Source: Whitmania pigra (lineage: Eukaryota > Annelida > Clitellata > Hirudinida > Haemopidae). From it: a DNA stretch of 64,000 bases. The position numbers and the translations under genes are program-made. The stretch lies in NCBI GenBank assembly GCA_021613335.1, contig JAJTWR010000431.1, positions 2,108,001 to 2,172,000 of the forward strand, in the 5' to 3' direction. The notes beneath the pieces were generated by a model that worked only from the letters and a program-made list of their open reading frames with translations, ran no database searches and was not told the origin of the DNA. Positions 34,486-42,153 of this stretch are shown here, in pieces (the first letter of the stretch is position 1; the number at the start of each line of letters is the position of its first letter).

Positions 34486-35541
34486 TTACGGGGCGAGCGC
34501 AGCGAGGTCGCTCATCGCCTTGCTGATGGTTTCCAACTGGGGAACGATGTTGGATTCGAGCGGATCCGCAAGCCCGACGACTGGCGTGCAACGTCCGGCG
34601 AGGAGCTTCGGCGGCGCGTGCAGCTCGTAAAAGAGCGTTTCGGTGACCCGACGGATCAGGTGCTCGCCGAAGTTCGTGACCTCCGTGTCCTCGTTGATGG
34701 CGAGGAAGCGGCCGGTCTTCCGAACGCTCTCGCGGATCATCGCCCAGTCGTAGGGCCAGAGCGAGCGCAGGTCGATGACCTCCACGTCGACGCCGTTCGC
34801 GGCGAGGTGGTCGGCGGCCTTCTTGGCAATCTCCACGTGTCGGCCATAGGTGACAGTCGTCACCTGGGTGCCTGCGCGCACGAGGCGAGCCTTGCCGATG
34901 GGCACTTCGACTTCGCCGATGGTCGGCCACTGCGGTTGCCACTTGGAGCGGTCGCCCAGCGGCGCGTCGATCAGCTTCGCTAACGCTTTGTCGTTGTCGG
35001 GCTCACCGGGGAGGCGTTCCTCGTCGCGGGCGCGCATCAGCGCCTTGGGGATGAGGTACATGACCGGATTTTGTTCTTTGCAGGCGGCGAGCATCAACCC
35101 GTAGGCATCGCGCGCCGTCGACGGCATGACGATTTTCCAGCCGGGGATGTGGGTCGCAGTCGCGTCGAAGGAGTGCGAGTGGTACGGGCCGCCGCGGATT
35201 CCGGCACCGACCGGGGTCATCACCACCATCGGCAAGTTCCAGTCGCCGTTCGTCGCCCAGCACACGTTGCCAGCGATTTTGAGGAGGTCGATGGCGTTGT
35301 AGGCGTAATCGCAGAATTGAATCTCCGCGACCGGACGGCCACCAGCGGCGGCGATGCCCATGGCGACACCGACGATGCCGCGCTCGTCGAGCGGCGAGTT
35401 CCACGAAGTCCGTAAGCCTTGGGTCACGGTGAAAGCTCCACCGAGCGGCGGGCCGACGTCTTCACCGAAGATGTCGGTGACGCCGAGGTGCTCCTCCGCG
35501 TGGTGCAGTGCCATACGTATCGCTTGCGCCATGTTCGCCAT
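34486..35541 (-). CDS. 2-oxoacid dehydrogenase E1 component, beta subunit
   Basis: The 351-residue beta subunit of a thiamin diphosphate-dependent E1 that decarboxylates a 2-oxoacid (pyruvate, branched-chain oxoacid or acetoin). Seen: FGEDVG near the start, the PVAEIQFCDYAYNAIDLL region and the C-terminal transketolase domain (VEVIDLRSLWPYDW, AINEDTEVTNFGEHL). It follows the alpha gene by 12 bases, so the pair forms the E1 heterotetramer. Substrate choice cannot be read; the branched-chain type is favoured by overall look. E2 and E3 genes are not in this window. Confidence 0.93.
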   Translation of the reverse strand: MANMAQAIRMALHHAEEHLGVTDIFGEDVGPPLGGAFTVTQGLRTSWNSPLDERGIVGVAMGIAAAGGRPVAEIQFCDYAYNAIDLLKIAGNVCWATNGDWNLPMVVMTPVGAGIRGGPYHSHSFDATATHIPGWKIVMPSTARDAYGLMLAACKEQNPVMYLIPKALMRARDEERLPGEPDNDKALAKLIDAPLGDRSKWQPQWPTIGEVEVPIGKARLVRAGTQVTTVTYGRHVEIAKKAADHLAANGVDVEVIDLRSLWPYDWAMIRESVRKTGRFLAINEDTEVTNFGEHLIRRVTETLFYELHAPPKLLAGRCTPVVGLADPLESNIVPQLETISKAMSDLAALAP

Positions 35542-35553
35542 GTGGGTTCCTCG

Positions 35554-36582
35554 TCAGTCGTCAGCGAAGGGATCGCGGCCGGGCTCGCCGTGGAAAACGT
35601 GATTCCAAAGCGTGTCGGCGGAGGGCCAAGGCTCTTCGCGCACTTTACGGGCAGCCGCGGCGACCTCTTCGGCGTGCTTCTCGCGGATGGATTTCGCGCG
35701 GTCGGGATCGAGGAGCCCCAGTTCAGCGAGGCGGCGCTCGAAGAGCACGATGCAATCCGGCTCGTTGCCGACGAAACCGGCGCCCGACGCGGAGCTGTGC
35801 CCGTAGAGTCGAGAGACGAAAGCCTCGACGAAGAACGGTTTACGGTGTTCGCGCACGTAGGAGAACGCTTCTTGGAGGCACTCGTAGCTAGCTATCGGGT
35901 CGTTCCCGTCGATGGTGCGGGTGGGAATGCCGAAAGCCTCCGCGCGGGCGCAGATGGTCTTTGCTCCTTGCACCTGCGCGGCGGGCGTCGAGATGCCCCA
36001 GCGGTTGTTGGTGACGATGAAGAGCACCGGCAATTGATCGCCGGGGCGAGTGGCCCAGTTGAGGCCGCTTGCGAAATCGCCTTCGGCAGTTCCCGCGTCG
36101 CCGCCGGTGACGACAGTGATGCCGGTGCCGCCGTGGCGCTTCTGCATGAGCGCCGTCCCCGGCGCCATCGCGTATTGCACTTCGAGGGTCGAGGTGACCG
36201 GGAACACGTTCCATTCGCGCTTCGAGTAGTGACCGATGAAGTTGCGGCCGCCAGTGTAGGGATCGTGGACGCTGTTCTTCGTGAGGCGCAGCGAGCCGAT
36301 GTAGTCCTCGCCCATGGCGAGCATGGTCGCGAGCTGACGGTAATGGAAGTGGAGATAGTCGTAGGCGGGCCCCTGGCCCTTGTTGATCAATAGACCCAAG
36401 GGGACATTGAATGCCTCTTCGCCTGGGCCGCCGAGCCAGAAATAGCCGTGCCCGCTCTTGTAGAGAGCGATGAGACGTTCTTCCACGACCCGTGCGAGCA
36501 CCATGAGGTCGTGAACACGAAGAAGCAACTCCGCGGGAAGCGGCAGCGACTTCTGCTCAGATTTGCTTGCAGGCTTTGCCAT
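35554..36582 (-). CDS. 2-oxoacid dehydrogenase E1 component, alpha subunit
   Basis: The 342-residue alpha subunit. The thiamin diphosphate motif is TGGDAGTAEGDFASGLNWA, continuing to VTNN some 30 residues on, in the GDG-x(n)-NN pattern with Ala replacing the second residue. The phosphorylation-loop region of branched-chain E1 is represented by RLYGHSSASG. ATG at 36582 with GAAGG upstream is preferred to GTG 36588. It is the first gene of the E1 pair, 12 bases after the rlmN stop, so rlmN and the E1 genes may form one leftward transcript. Confidence 0.93.
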   Translation of the reverse strand: MAKPASKSEQKSLPLPAELLLRVHDLMVLARVVEERLIALYKSGHGYFWLGGPGEEAFNVPLGLLINKGQGPAYDYLHFHYRQLATMLAMGEDYIGSLRLTKNSVHDPYTGGRNFIGHYSKREWNVFPVTSTLEVQYAMAPGTALMQKRHGGTGITVVTGGDAGTAEGDFASGLNWATRPGDQLPVLFIVTNNRWGISTPAAQVQGAKTICARAEAFGIPTRTIDGNDPIASYECLQEAFSYVREHRKPFFVEAFVSRLYGHSSASGAGFVGNEPDCIVLFERRLAELGLLDPDRAKSIREKHAEEVAAAARKVREEPWPSADTLWNHVFHGEPGRDPFADD

Positions 36583-36594
36583 ACACACCTTCGA

Positions 36595-37650
36595 TTATCG
36601 CGCATGGTCCGATGCGCCAAGACCCTTCCTGTTGTGCACTGCGGCGCAAAGTTGCCCACATGCTGCCGCAATCGTTTCTCCGCGCGGCCATCGTATCATG
36701 CATCGAAGCCCGGCGGACATGGCGAGCGCCTGAAGTTCGCGGACGCGTTCGGCAGTCGGCGCGCGTAACACAGTGTGTTCATGGGGATTGAAGGGAATGA
36801 AATTCACTCGCGCTGGTATTCCTCGCAAGAGCGCGGCGAGGCGCGTCATGTCGTCGTCGCTGTCGTTCAGTCCGGCGAGCACCACGTACTCTACAAAGGT
36901 AATGCGTTTCCCGCCGGTGCGCGCGGCGTCGTCGCGGAGCGCATCCAAGAGCGACGCAATCGGCCAGGTGCGATTTTGGGGCATGATCTGGGTGCGCACC
37001 GCATCGGTCGTCGCGTTGAGCGAGAGCGCCAACGAGGCGTCGCACTCGGCGAGGAAGCGCTTCAAGCCCGGGAGCACGCCGGAAGTCGACACTGTGACCG
37101 AGCGCTGGCGCAGCCCCAGGCCCGGAGCCTCCGTGAGAATGCGCACCGCGCGCAGCACCTCGTCGAGGTTGTCGAAGGGCTCGCCCATGCCCATGAACAC
37201 CACGTTGGTCGCGGGCTTGTCCGCCGGCGCATCTGCGCGTGCGAATTGAAACTGCGCAATAATTTCTGCGGCCGTGAGGTTGCGGCGGAAACCCAACTGC
37301 GGTGTGGCGCAAAACGCACAGCGCCGGGTGCAACCAGCCTGGCTCGATACGCAAATGGTGCTTCGGCGCGGGCCCGGAATGCGTACCGTTTCGACTACCG
37401 CGTCGTCGAAACCGAGCGACCATTTGCTCGTGTCGTCGGGAGCGCGCTGGACCGAGAGGACTCGCGGAACTGCTATACTGTGGGTAGCTGCGAACGCGTT
37501 CCACGCGCTTCTCGCCACCGAAGGCAGCGACGGAGGAAGGACATTGTCGAGGTGGGGCTGAGCATAGAGCCAAGCCATCGCCTTGAGCGCTCGGGAACGG
37601 CTGCCGAGGGCACGAGTGACTTCGTCGATGGTCATCCCTTGAAACTGCAT
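36595..37650 (-). CDS. rlmN: RlmN, 23S rRNA/tRNA adenine-C2 methyltransferase
   Basis: A radical SAM methyltransferase that methylates C2 of A2503 in 23S rRNA and A37 in some tRNAs. Of its 351 residues, the cluster cysteines are C107, C111 and C114 (CTRRCAFC). Further motifs are VFMGMGEPFDN, TVSTSGVLPG (a family site) and the catalytic cysteine region GLRCMIRWPRG near the C-terminus, where the second methyl-carrying Cys of RlmN lies. This Cys-plus-arginine context (CMIRWPRG) fits RlmN and RlmN-like Cfr homologues; position and length favour RlmN. Confidence 0.93.
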   Translation of the reverse strand: MQFQGMTIDEVTRALGSRSRALKAMAWLYAQPHLDNVLPPSLPSVARSAWNAFAATHSIAVPRVLSVQRAPDDTSKWSLGFDDAVVETVRIPGPRRSTICVSSQAGCTRRCAFCATPQLGFRRNLTAAEIIAQFQFARADAPADKPATNVVFMGMGEPFDNLDEVLRAVRILTEAPGLGLRQRSVTVSTSGVLPGLKRFLAECDASLALSLNATTDAVRTQIMPQNRTWPIASLLDALRDDAARTGGKRITFVEYVVLAGLNDSDDDMTRLAALLRGIPARVNFIPFNPHEHTVLRAPTAERVRELQALAMSAGLRCMIRWPRGETIAAACGQLCAAVHNRKGLGASDHAR

Positions 37651-37729
37651 AGGAGCTGCTTCGATTATCGATTCTAGGTTGTCAATCCTTTCGGCTTATC
37701 ACCCTGATACGGGTTACAGTTCACTTCAC

Positions 37730-39889
37730 ATGGCTCGCTTCTCGCTGCGAATCGTCGCTCTCGGGCTCTTCGTCACTTGTGCGGTCGCCGCGGCTCGTCC
37801 GCGCTCGGAGGAGCGCGACCTTCGGCGGAGCCTTGAGGCGTTGGTTTCGAGCGGTACGTTCGCAGGGGCGCGCCTGTCGCTCTTGGTGAAGGACCTCGAC
37901 GATGGCGCCATCGTCTACTCCCATGACCCCGACGAACTCCTGAACCCGGCTTCGAACGTGAAGCTCGTGACGGCGGCTGCTGCGCTCGTGCAGCTCGGCA
38001 CCGAGTACCGGTTTGATACCGAGTTCTACATCGACCAAGGGAAAGGCGGCTCGGGCAGAACGACCCTCTACGTGCGGGGCCGCGGCGATCCCACCATCAC
38101 CAACGAGCGCTTGTTCGGCATGGTGTCCGAGCTCATCCACGCAGGGCTTCCGAAGAGCATCGGCGACATCGTGCTCGACGATACCTTCTTTGAAGATGAC
38201 GGCCCCATCCCGGGGTACGATCAAGAGACCGGAGACAAGGCCTACCTCGCGCCCGCCGGTGCTCTCTCCCTCAACTGGAACACGGTCTCGATTTACCTGC
38301 GCCCCGGCGAGGCTCCGGGGCGTCCGGCAGTGGTAGCGATTGAGCCGTCGTCGCCGTATTTCTCCCTCACCTCGAACCTCGTCACTGGTCGGCCTGGCCA
38401 GCGGCGCCTCATGGTGAGTTCCAACTGGGACGAGCGCAACAAGCGTCAGCAGGTGCTGGTGCGGGGCATCATCCCGCCGCAGGACAGCGCCTATCCGGTC
38501 TACCGGCGGATTAACAACCCAACCTTGTATTTCGGAAATACCTTCCGAGAGTTCTTGAAGCTCCGTGGGATTCGCGTCAACGGACGCATCCGCACGGGAG
38601 TTGTCCCGACCACTGCTCGCTCGTTGTACGTGTCGAGCTCCGAGACGCTCGACGTCATCTTGAAAAAGATGAACAAGCACTCTTCGAACTTCCTCGCCGA
38701 ACAACTCCTCAAGGTACTGGGCGCCGAGGGCCCCGAAGGGCGAGGTTCGCGGGAGCGCGGCATCGCGAATGTCCAGGCCTTCCTGGAGCGCGAAGTCGGC
38801 CTTCCGCGGGGCACCTACGTGATGCGCAACGGCTCTGGCCTCAACGACGCCAACCGCTTCACGGCTAGTGCGCTTGTGAAGTTGCTCGTGGCCATGTGGA
38901 AGCGCTTCCCGCTCATGCCCGAGTACTTGTCGGCGCTGGGCATCGCTGGCAAAGACGGCACCCTGCGCCTTCGCTTCGATGGCACCGAGGCAGAAGGGCG
39001 CCTGCGGGGAAAGACCGGAACGCTAGAGCATGTCTCGGCACTCTCCGGCTACGTGCAGTCGGTCGCCGGTGCCCGTTACGTATTTTCGTTCATCGTGAAC
39101 GACTATCCGGGGCGCGTATCTGAAGCTGCCAACGCTATCGACGGACTCGGCCTCGCGCTCGCGAGCACCGTGACCAAGCAACCGGAACCGACGGTCGAAG
39201 CGCCAGCGAACTCCGATGCACTCGCAGCGCAACTCCTCATGTACGGCGGGCTCGCGCAGCGTGCCGACAAACGGAACGTCACGTTCCTCCATGCTGCTTG
39301 GCGAAGCGAGCCGAGCCCGCAGACGAAGGCGCTCATCGCCGACGCCCTCTACTACTCAGACCCGAGCGAGAGCGGCTCCTCCTCTATCGTCCTCGAATCG
39401 GCGACCATGCCGGTGTTCCTCATCCTCGCGAACTCTGCCCAGAATCTGCATATCGCTCCGCCGCTCTTAGGGGCGCTCACCGAACTTGCTTCCGGCGGCA
39501 GCGCCGACGCAACGAACCGCATCCTGGAGTTTGCGAAGGGTGTGGAAGGCGATAAGGCGCTCACCGCGCGGCTCGGTGCTTCGCTCGCTACCATCGCCGA
39601 AGTCGCTCCGGGCGATCTCCTGCAAGCACTGCGCAAAGCGCGAGACGATGTGCGCGTGACCTCTATCGACGCGCTCGTGGTCGGTCTTCTCGGAGCCCCG
39701 CAGGCCCAGAAGCCACTGCTTCAGGAGGGCATCGCCCCCTTGAAGCGCAGCGAAGACGCGGCCGCCGCCGCTTTCGCGACGAATGTCGAAGAGCAAATCT
39801 TGAAGGGCCTCAAAGCCGGAGCGGAAGCGGAAAAGGGTGTCGCCGCTGCACCAGGCACTTCCCCGGCTGGAAGCGCACCAGCTCAGTAA
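37730..39889 (+). CDS. dacB: D-alanyl-D-alanine carboxypeptidase/endopeptidase (PBP4, family S13) with C-terminal extension
   Basis: A periplasmic peptidoglycan carboxypeptidase/endopeptidase. The three penicillin-binding motifs are S75-NVK78 (SxxK), S318-S-N320 (SxN) and K428-TG (KTG), with the usual PBP4 domain insertions between the first two. A signal peptide starts at ATG 37730 (LGLFVTCAVAAA). The protein is 719 residues, well above the roughly 480 of simple PBP4. The extra 220 residues after about 490 are helical and Ala/Leu-rich (ATNRILEFAKGVEGDKALTA, ALRKARDDVRVTSIDALVVG), like HEAT or armadillo repeats, and end in a Pro/Ala/Gly tail. Confidence 0.93.
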   Translation: MARFSLRIVALGLFVTCAVAAARPRSEERDLRRSLEALVSSGTFAGARLSLLVKDLDDGAIVYSHDPDELLNPASNVKLVTAAAALVQLGTEYRFDTEFYIDQGKGGSGRTTLYVRGRGDPTITNERLFGMVSELIHAGLPKSIGDIVLDDTFFEDDGPIPGYDQETGDKAYLAPAGALSLNWNTVSIYLRPGEAPGRPAVVAIEPSSPYFSLTSNLVTGRPGQRRLMVSSNWDERNKRQQVLVRGIIPPQDSAYPVYRRINNPTLYFGNTFREFLKLRGIRVNGRIRTGVVPTTARSLYVSSSETLDVILKKMNKHSSNFLAEQLLKVLGAEGPEGRGSRERGIANVQAFLEREVGLPRGTYVMRNGSGLNDANRFTASALVKLLVAMWKRFPLMPEYLSALGIAGKDGTLRLRFDGTEAEGRLRGKTGTLEHVSALSGYVQSVAGARYVFSFIVNDYPGRVSEAANAIDGLGLALASTVTKQPEPTVEAPANSDALAAQLLMYGGLAQRADKRNVTFLHAAWRSEPSPQTKALIADALYYSDPSESGSSSIVLESATMPVFLILANSAQNLHIAPPLLGALTELASGGSADATNRILEFAKGVEGDKALTARLGASLATIAEVAPGDLLQALRKARDDVRVTSIDALVVGLLGAPQAQKPLLQEGIAPLKRSEDAAAAAFATNVEEQILKGLKAGAEAEKGVAAAPGTSPAGSAPAQ

Positions 39890-40125
39890 ACTGCGGCGGT
39901 TCAATCACTATTGCCTGCAGCTATGCTGAGCATTCAAACAATGTCTTCGCGACTATATGAGTTTTTTCGTATCAATGTAATGCGGCATGCAAGTTCGCCG
40001 CGCAGACCTGACGCCTTTTGACGCTCTTGTCTGATTGGTTTTAGGCCCCGACCCTATGATCCGAGCATAGTGGGCGGGGCCTTTTTTTCCCTGCTCCTCC
40101 GCGCGAGAGGCATAGTGAGGGGAGG
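39890..40125. other. Spacer between dacB and the TSUP gene, possible small RNA
   Basis: 236 bases with no open frame of note, AT-richer than its flanks. A strong terminator lies near its right end (40043-40088), 150 bases after the dacB stop and 37 bases before the next start. The stretch in front of the terminator could be a long 3' UTR, a regulated leader of the TSUP gene, or a separate small RNA. No clear promoter was picked out. Confidence 0.5.
40043..40088 (+). terminator. Rho-independent terminator
   Basis: The outer stem AGGCCCCG (40043-40050) pairs with CGGGGCCT (40075-40082). The inner stem CTATG (40054-40058) pairs with CATAG (40066-40070), plus CC with GG around one bulged T. A run of seven T follows from 40082. 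This is the clearest intrinsic terminator in the window and it faces rightward. Confidence 0.9.
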
Positions 40126-40878
40126 GTGTTCGACCTTCTCACAGCACCGCAGCTTGCCACGTTTTGCGCGGTGTTGGTCATCGCCTACATCGTCTTTGGC
40201 GTTGCGGGCTTCGGTGGCGCGCTCGTCGCGTCGCCACTCCTCGCCCATTTTCTGCCGCTCGCTACCATCATCCCGCTCTTCGCGGGCATCGACCTCTTTG
40301 CATCGGTGAGCAACGTCATCCGGGATGGCACCAGCGCCGATCGGAAAGAGCTCTCGCGCCTCGTACCACTCATGCTCATCGGCATCGCCTTTGGGGTGGA
40401 GGTGCTGCTCTCTGCACCGCCGCGGGTGATGCTGCTCCTCCTCGGAATCTTCTCCACGACCTACTCCGCTTCCCAGCTCTTGGGGCTCCTGCGCCCACGG
40501 CCATTCCCGGATTGGGCAGTCGTACCCTTTGGCCTCATCGGTGGAGTCACGGGCGCACTCTTCGGCAGCGGTGGTTTCATTTACGCGATTTTTCTCGCCC
40601 ACCGGACCAAGGACCATCAGAGCCTGCGCATCACCATGACGTCGATAGTCGCAATCTCCACCCTCACCCGCGTGGCCTTTTTTGCCGCCCAGGGGGTCTA
40701 TGCGGATGCAAAGCTCCGTTGGCTGATGCTGCTCGCCGTTCCTGCGATGTTAGTGGGAGTGAATTTGGGGCGGATGCTTTCAATCCGTCTGCCTCAAAAG
40801 CAGTTCCGCATATTCATGAATTTATTGGTGTGTGCCTCAGGAATTGCCCTGATTATCAGGTATTTGACAGGTCATTGA
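40126..40878 (+). CDS. TSUP family permease (sulfite exporter TauE/SafE type)
   Basis: A 250-residue membrane protein with seven or eight hydrophobic segments. The two TSUP half-repeats are visible: VFGVAGFGGALVASPLL near the start and LIGGVTGALFGSGGFIYAIF in the middle. Members export sulfite or sulfoacetate or take up sulfur compounds; the substrate is not predictable. The start is GTG at 40126 behind GAGGGGAGG. It lies just after a strong terminator, so expression needs a promoter within 40088-40126 or anti-termination. The promoter of the next gene overlaps its stop codon. Confidence 0.88.
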   Translation: MFDLLTAPQLATFCAVLVIAYIVFGVAGFGGALVASPLLAHFLPLATIIPLFAGIDLFASVSNVIRDGTSADRKELSRLVPLMLIGIAFGVEVLLSAPPRVMLLLLGIFSTTYSASQLLGLLRPRPFPDWAVVPFGLIGGVTGALFGSGGFIYAIFLAHRTKDHQSLRITMTSIVAISTLTRVAFFAAQGVYADAKLRWLMLLAVPAMLVGVNLGRMLSIRLPQKQFRIFMNLLVCASGIALIIRYLTGH

Positions 40879-40903
40879 CAGAATTTTCTTTTATTAGTTT
40901 AAT
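40875..40903 (+). promoter_or_regulatory. Putative sigma-70 promoter of the NTF2-like lipoprotein gene
   Basis: TTGACA at 40875-40880 and TTTAAT at 40898-40903 with a 17-base spacer, in a short AT-rich stretch. The -35 overlaps the stop of the TSUP gene. A second TTGACA lies at 40864-40869. Confidence 0.6.
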
Positions 40904-40976
40904 GCCTTCCCTGTCATTAGTGACCGTCAACCATTGAAACGTATTTCATCCAACTGAAACAACTCTTAGGAGACCT

Positions 40977-41498
40977 ATGAGACCAGCAGTTCTTGTTGCC
41001 GTTGCCTTCCTTGCCTCGTGCGCGGCTCATACCAACAACCATCATCAAGCCCATTTCGGCAAAGCCTATGTCGGCGCCGCCGAAGTTCCGGTGAATCCGT
41101 CGGATGCGGAGATTGCCGCGAACTTTGACCGCTGGAACAAGGCGCTTGCGACCGGCGACGCGAAGGTCGTCGCGAGCCTCTATGCGCCCAACGGCGTGCT
41201 CCTCCCGACGGTTTCCAACGAGGTGCGCGACACTCCGGCGAAGATTCAAGACTACTTCGTCCACTTCCTTGAGGCGAAGCCCCAGGGCACCATCAACTAC
41301 CGGCAAATTCGTCGGCTCGATGACAACGCTGCGGTCGACGCCGGCATCTACACCTTCTCGCTGACGAAGCATGGCCGACCGATCAAGATTCAGGCGCGCT
41401 ACACCTACGTGTGGAAGAAAATCGACGGTGAGTGGAAGATTCTGAACCACCATTCGTCGGCGATGCCGGAGCGCATCGACCCCTCGACGAACCTCTAA
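40977..41498 (+). CDS. NTF2-like (SnoaL/DUF4440-type) lipoprotein
   Basis: A 173-residue lipoprotein (lipobox FLASC). A His-rich stretch follows (HTNNHHQAH), then an NTF2-fold cone domain: IAANFDRWNKALATGDAKVV, ASLYAPNGVLLPTVSNEVR, and a final sheet YTYVWKKIDGEWKILNHHSS. This pattern matches SgcJ/EcaC and CaMKII-association-like members, which bind small hydrophobic ligands or act as isomerases, but no catalytic set can be assigned. TAGGAGA precedes the ATG. The stop is 13 bases from the convergent phosphopantetheinyl transferase gene. Confidence 0.78.
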   Translation: MRPAVLVAVAFLASCAAHTNNHHQAHFGKAYVGAAEVPVNPSDAEIAANFDRWNKALATGDAKVVASLYAPNGVLLPTVSNEVRDTPAKIQDYFVHFLEAKPQGTINYRQIRRLDDNAAVDAGIYTFSLTKHGRPIKIQARYTYVWKKIDGEWKILNHHSSAMPERIDPSTNL

Positions 41499-41511
41499 GC
41501 CGCAACTCCGT

Positions 41512-42153
41512 TCACGTTTCTCCTGCAGGTGGCGCCTCACGAACGAGCGCCACCTGCACTTCTTTGTGCTCCATGGTCCAGGCGCGGTATCGCCCCGAAA
41601 AGCGGGGCGGATGCAGCGACAGCAACTCCACCGAGCGCAACCCGGGCATGAAGACCCCGCCGTAGGTGAGCTTCAGCGCGGCCTCCTTGAGTGCCCAGGC
41701 GAGGGCGAAGTCTGCCGGGGTAGCGAGGGCGAGGGCGCGAAACTCCTCCTCGGTGAAGGTGCGTTCGCGCACCCGCTCCACCCGGGCGCCGTCGCGCACT
41801 TCGCAGAGGTCGATGCCGAGGCCACCCTGCGCGACTGCCGCTGCCACCCAAGCGCGGGTGTGCGAGAGACTCACGGCGAGCGGCGGAGCGCCGGAGAGCC
41901 GGGGAGCGCCGTTGGCATCGGCGAGTACCGCTACCGACCCGGGCTCAAGGCCGTGCGCCGCTGCGAGCAGCCTTTTCACGGCAGTGCGCCCGTCGAGCCA
42001 TTCCTCGCGGCGCGAACCCGCGGGAAGCGCATCCGCGAACTCCTGCTCCCGCGGGTGCAGCGGGAGCCGCGGCGCCCCGCGCGGGGAGAGGAAAATGTCT
42101 GCGCCGAGAGCCGTCGTCAGGAGCGTCGAGTCGCCATCGGCGGCGAGACTCAC
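41512..42153 (-). CDS. 4'-phosphopantetheinyl transferase (Sfp type)
   Basis: It transfers the phosphopantetheine arm of CoA to the active-site serine of carrier proteins; the obvious targets are the two ACPs of the same operon. The 213 residues carry the family motifs in order: LAVSLSHTRAWVA, LGIDLCEV (Mg-binding Asp) and FALAWALKEAALKLTYGG (catalytic W-x-K-E-A-x-x-K). The start is GTG at 42153, overlapping the stop of the polyketide synthase gene by four bases (GTGA, 42150-42153). It is the last gene of the FAAL-ACP-PKS operon. Confidence 0.92.
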   Translation of the reverse strand: MSLAADGDSTLLTTALGADIFLSPRGAPRLPLHPREQEFADALPAGSRREEWLDGRTAVKRLLAAAHGLEPGSVAVLADANGAPRLSGAPPLAVSLSHTRAWVAAAVAQGGLGIDLCEVRDGARVERVRERTFTEEEFRALALATPADFALAWALKEAALKLTYGGVFMPGLRSVELLSLHPPRFSGRYRAWTMEHKEVQVALVREAPPAGET

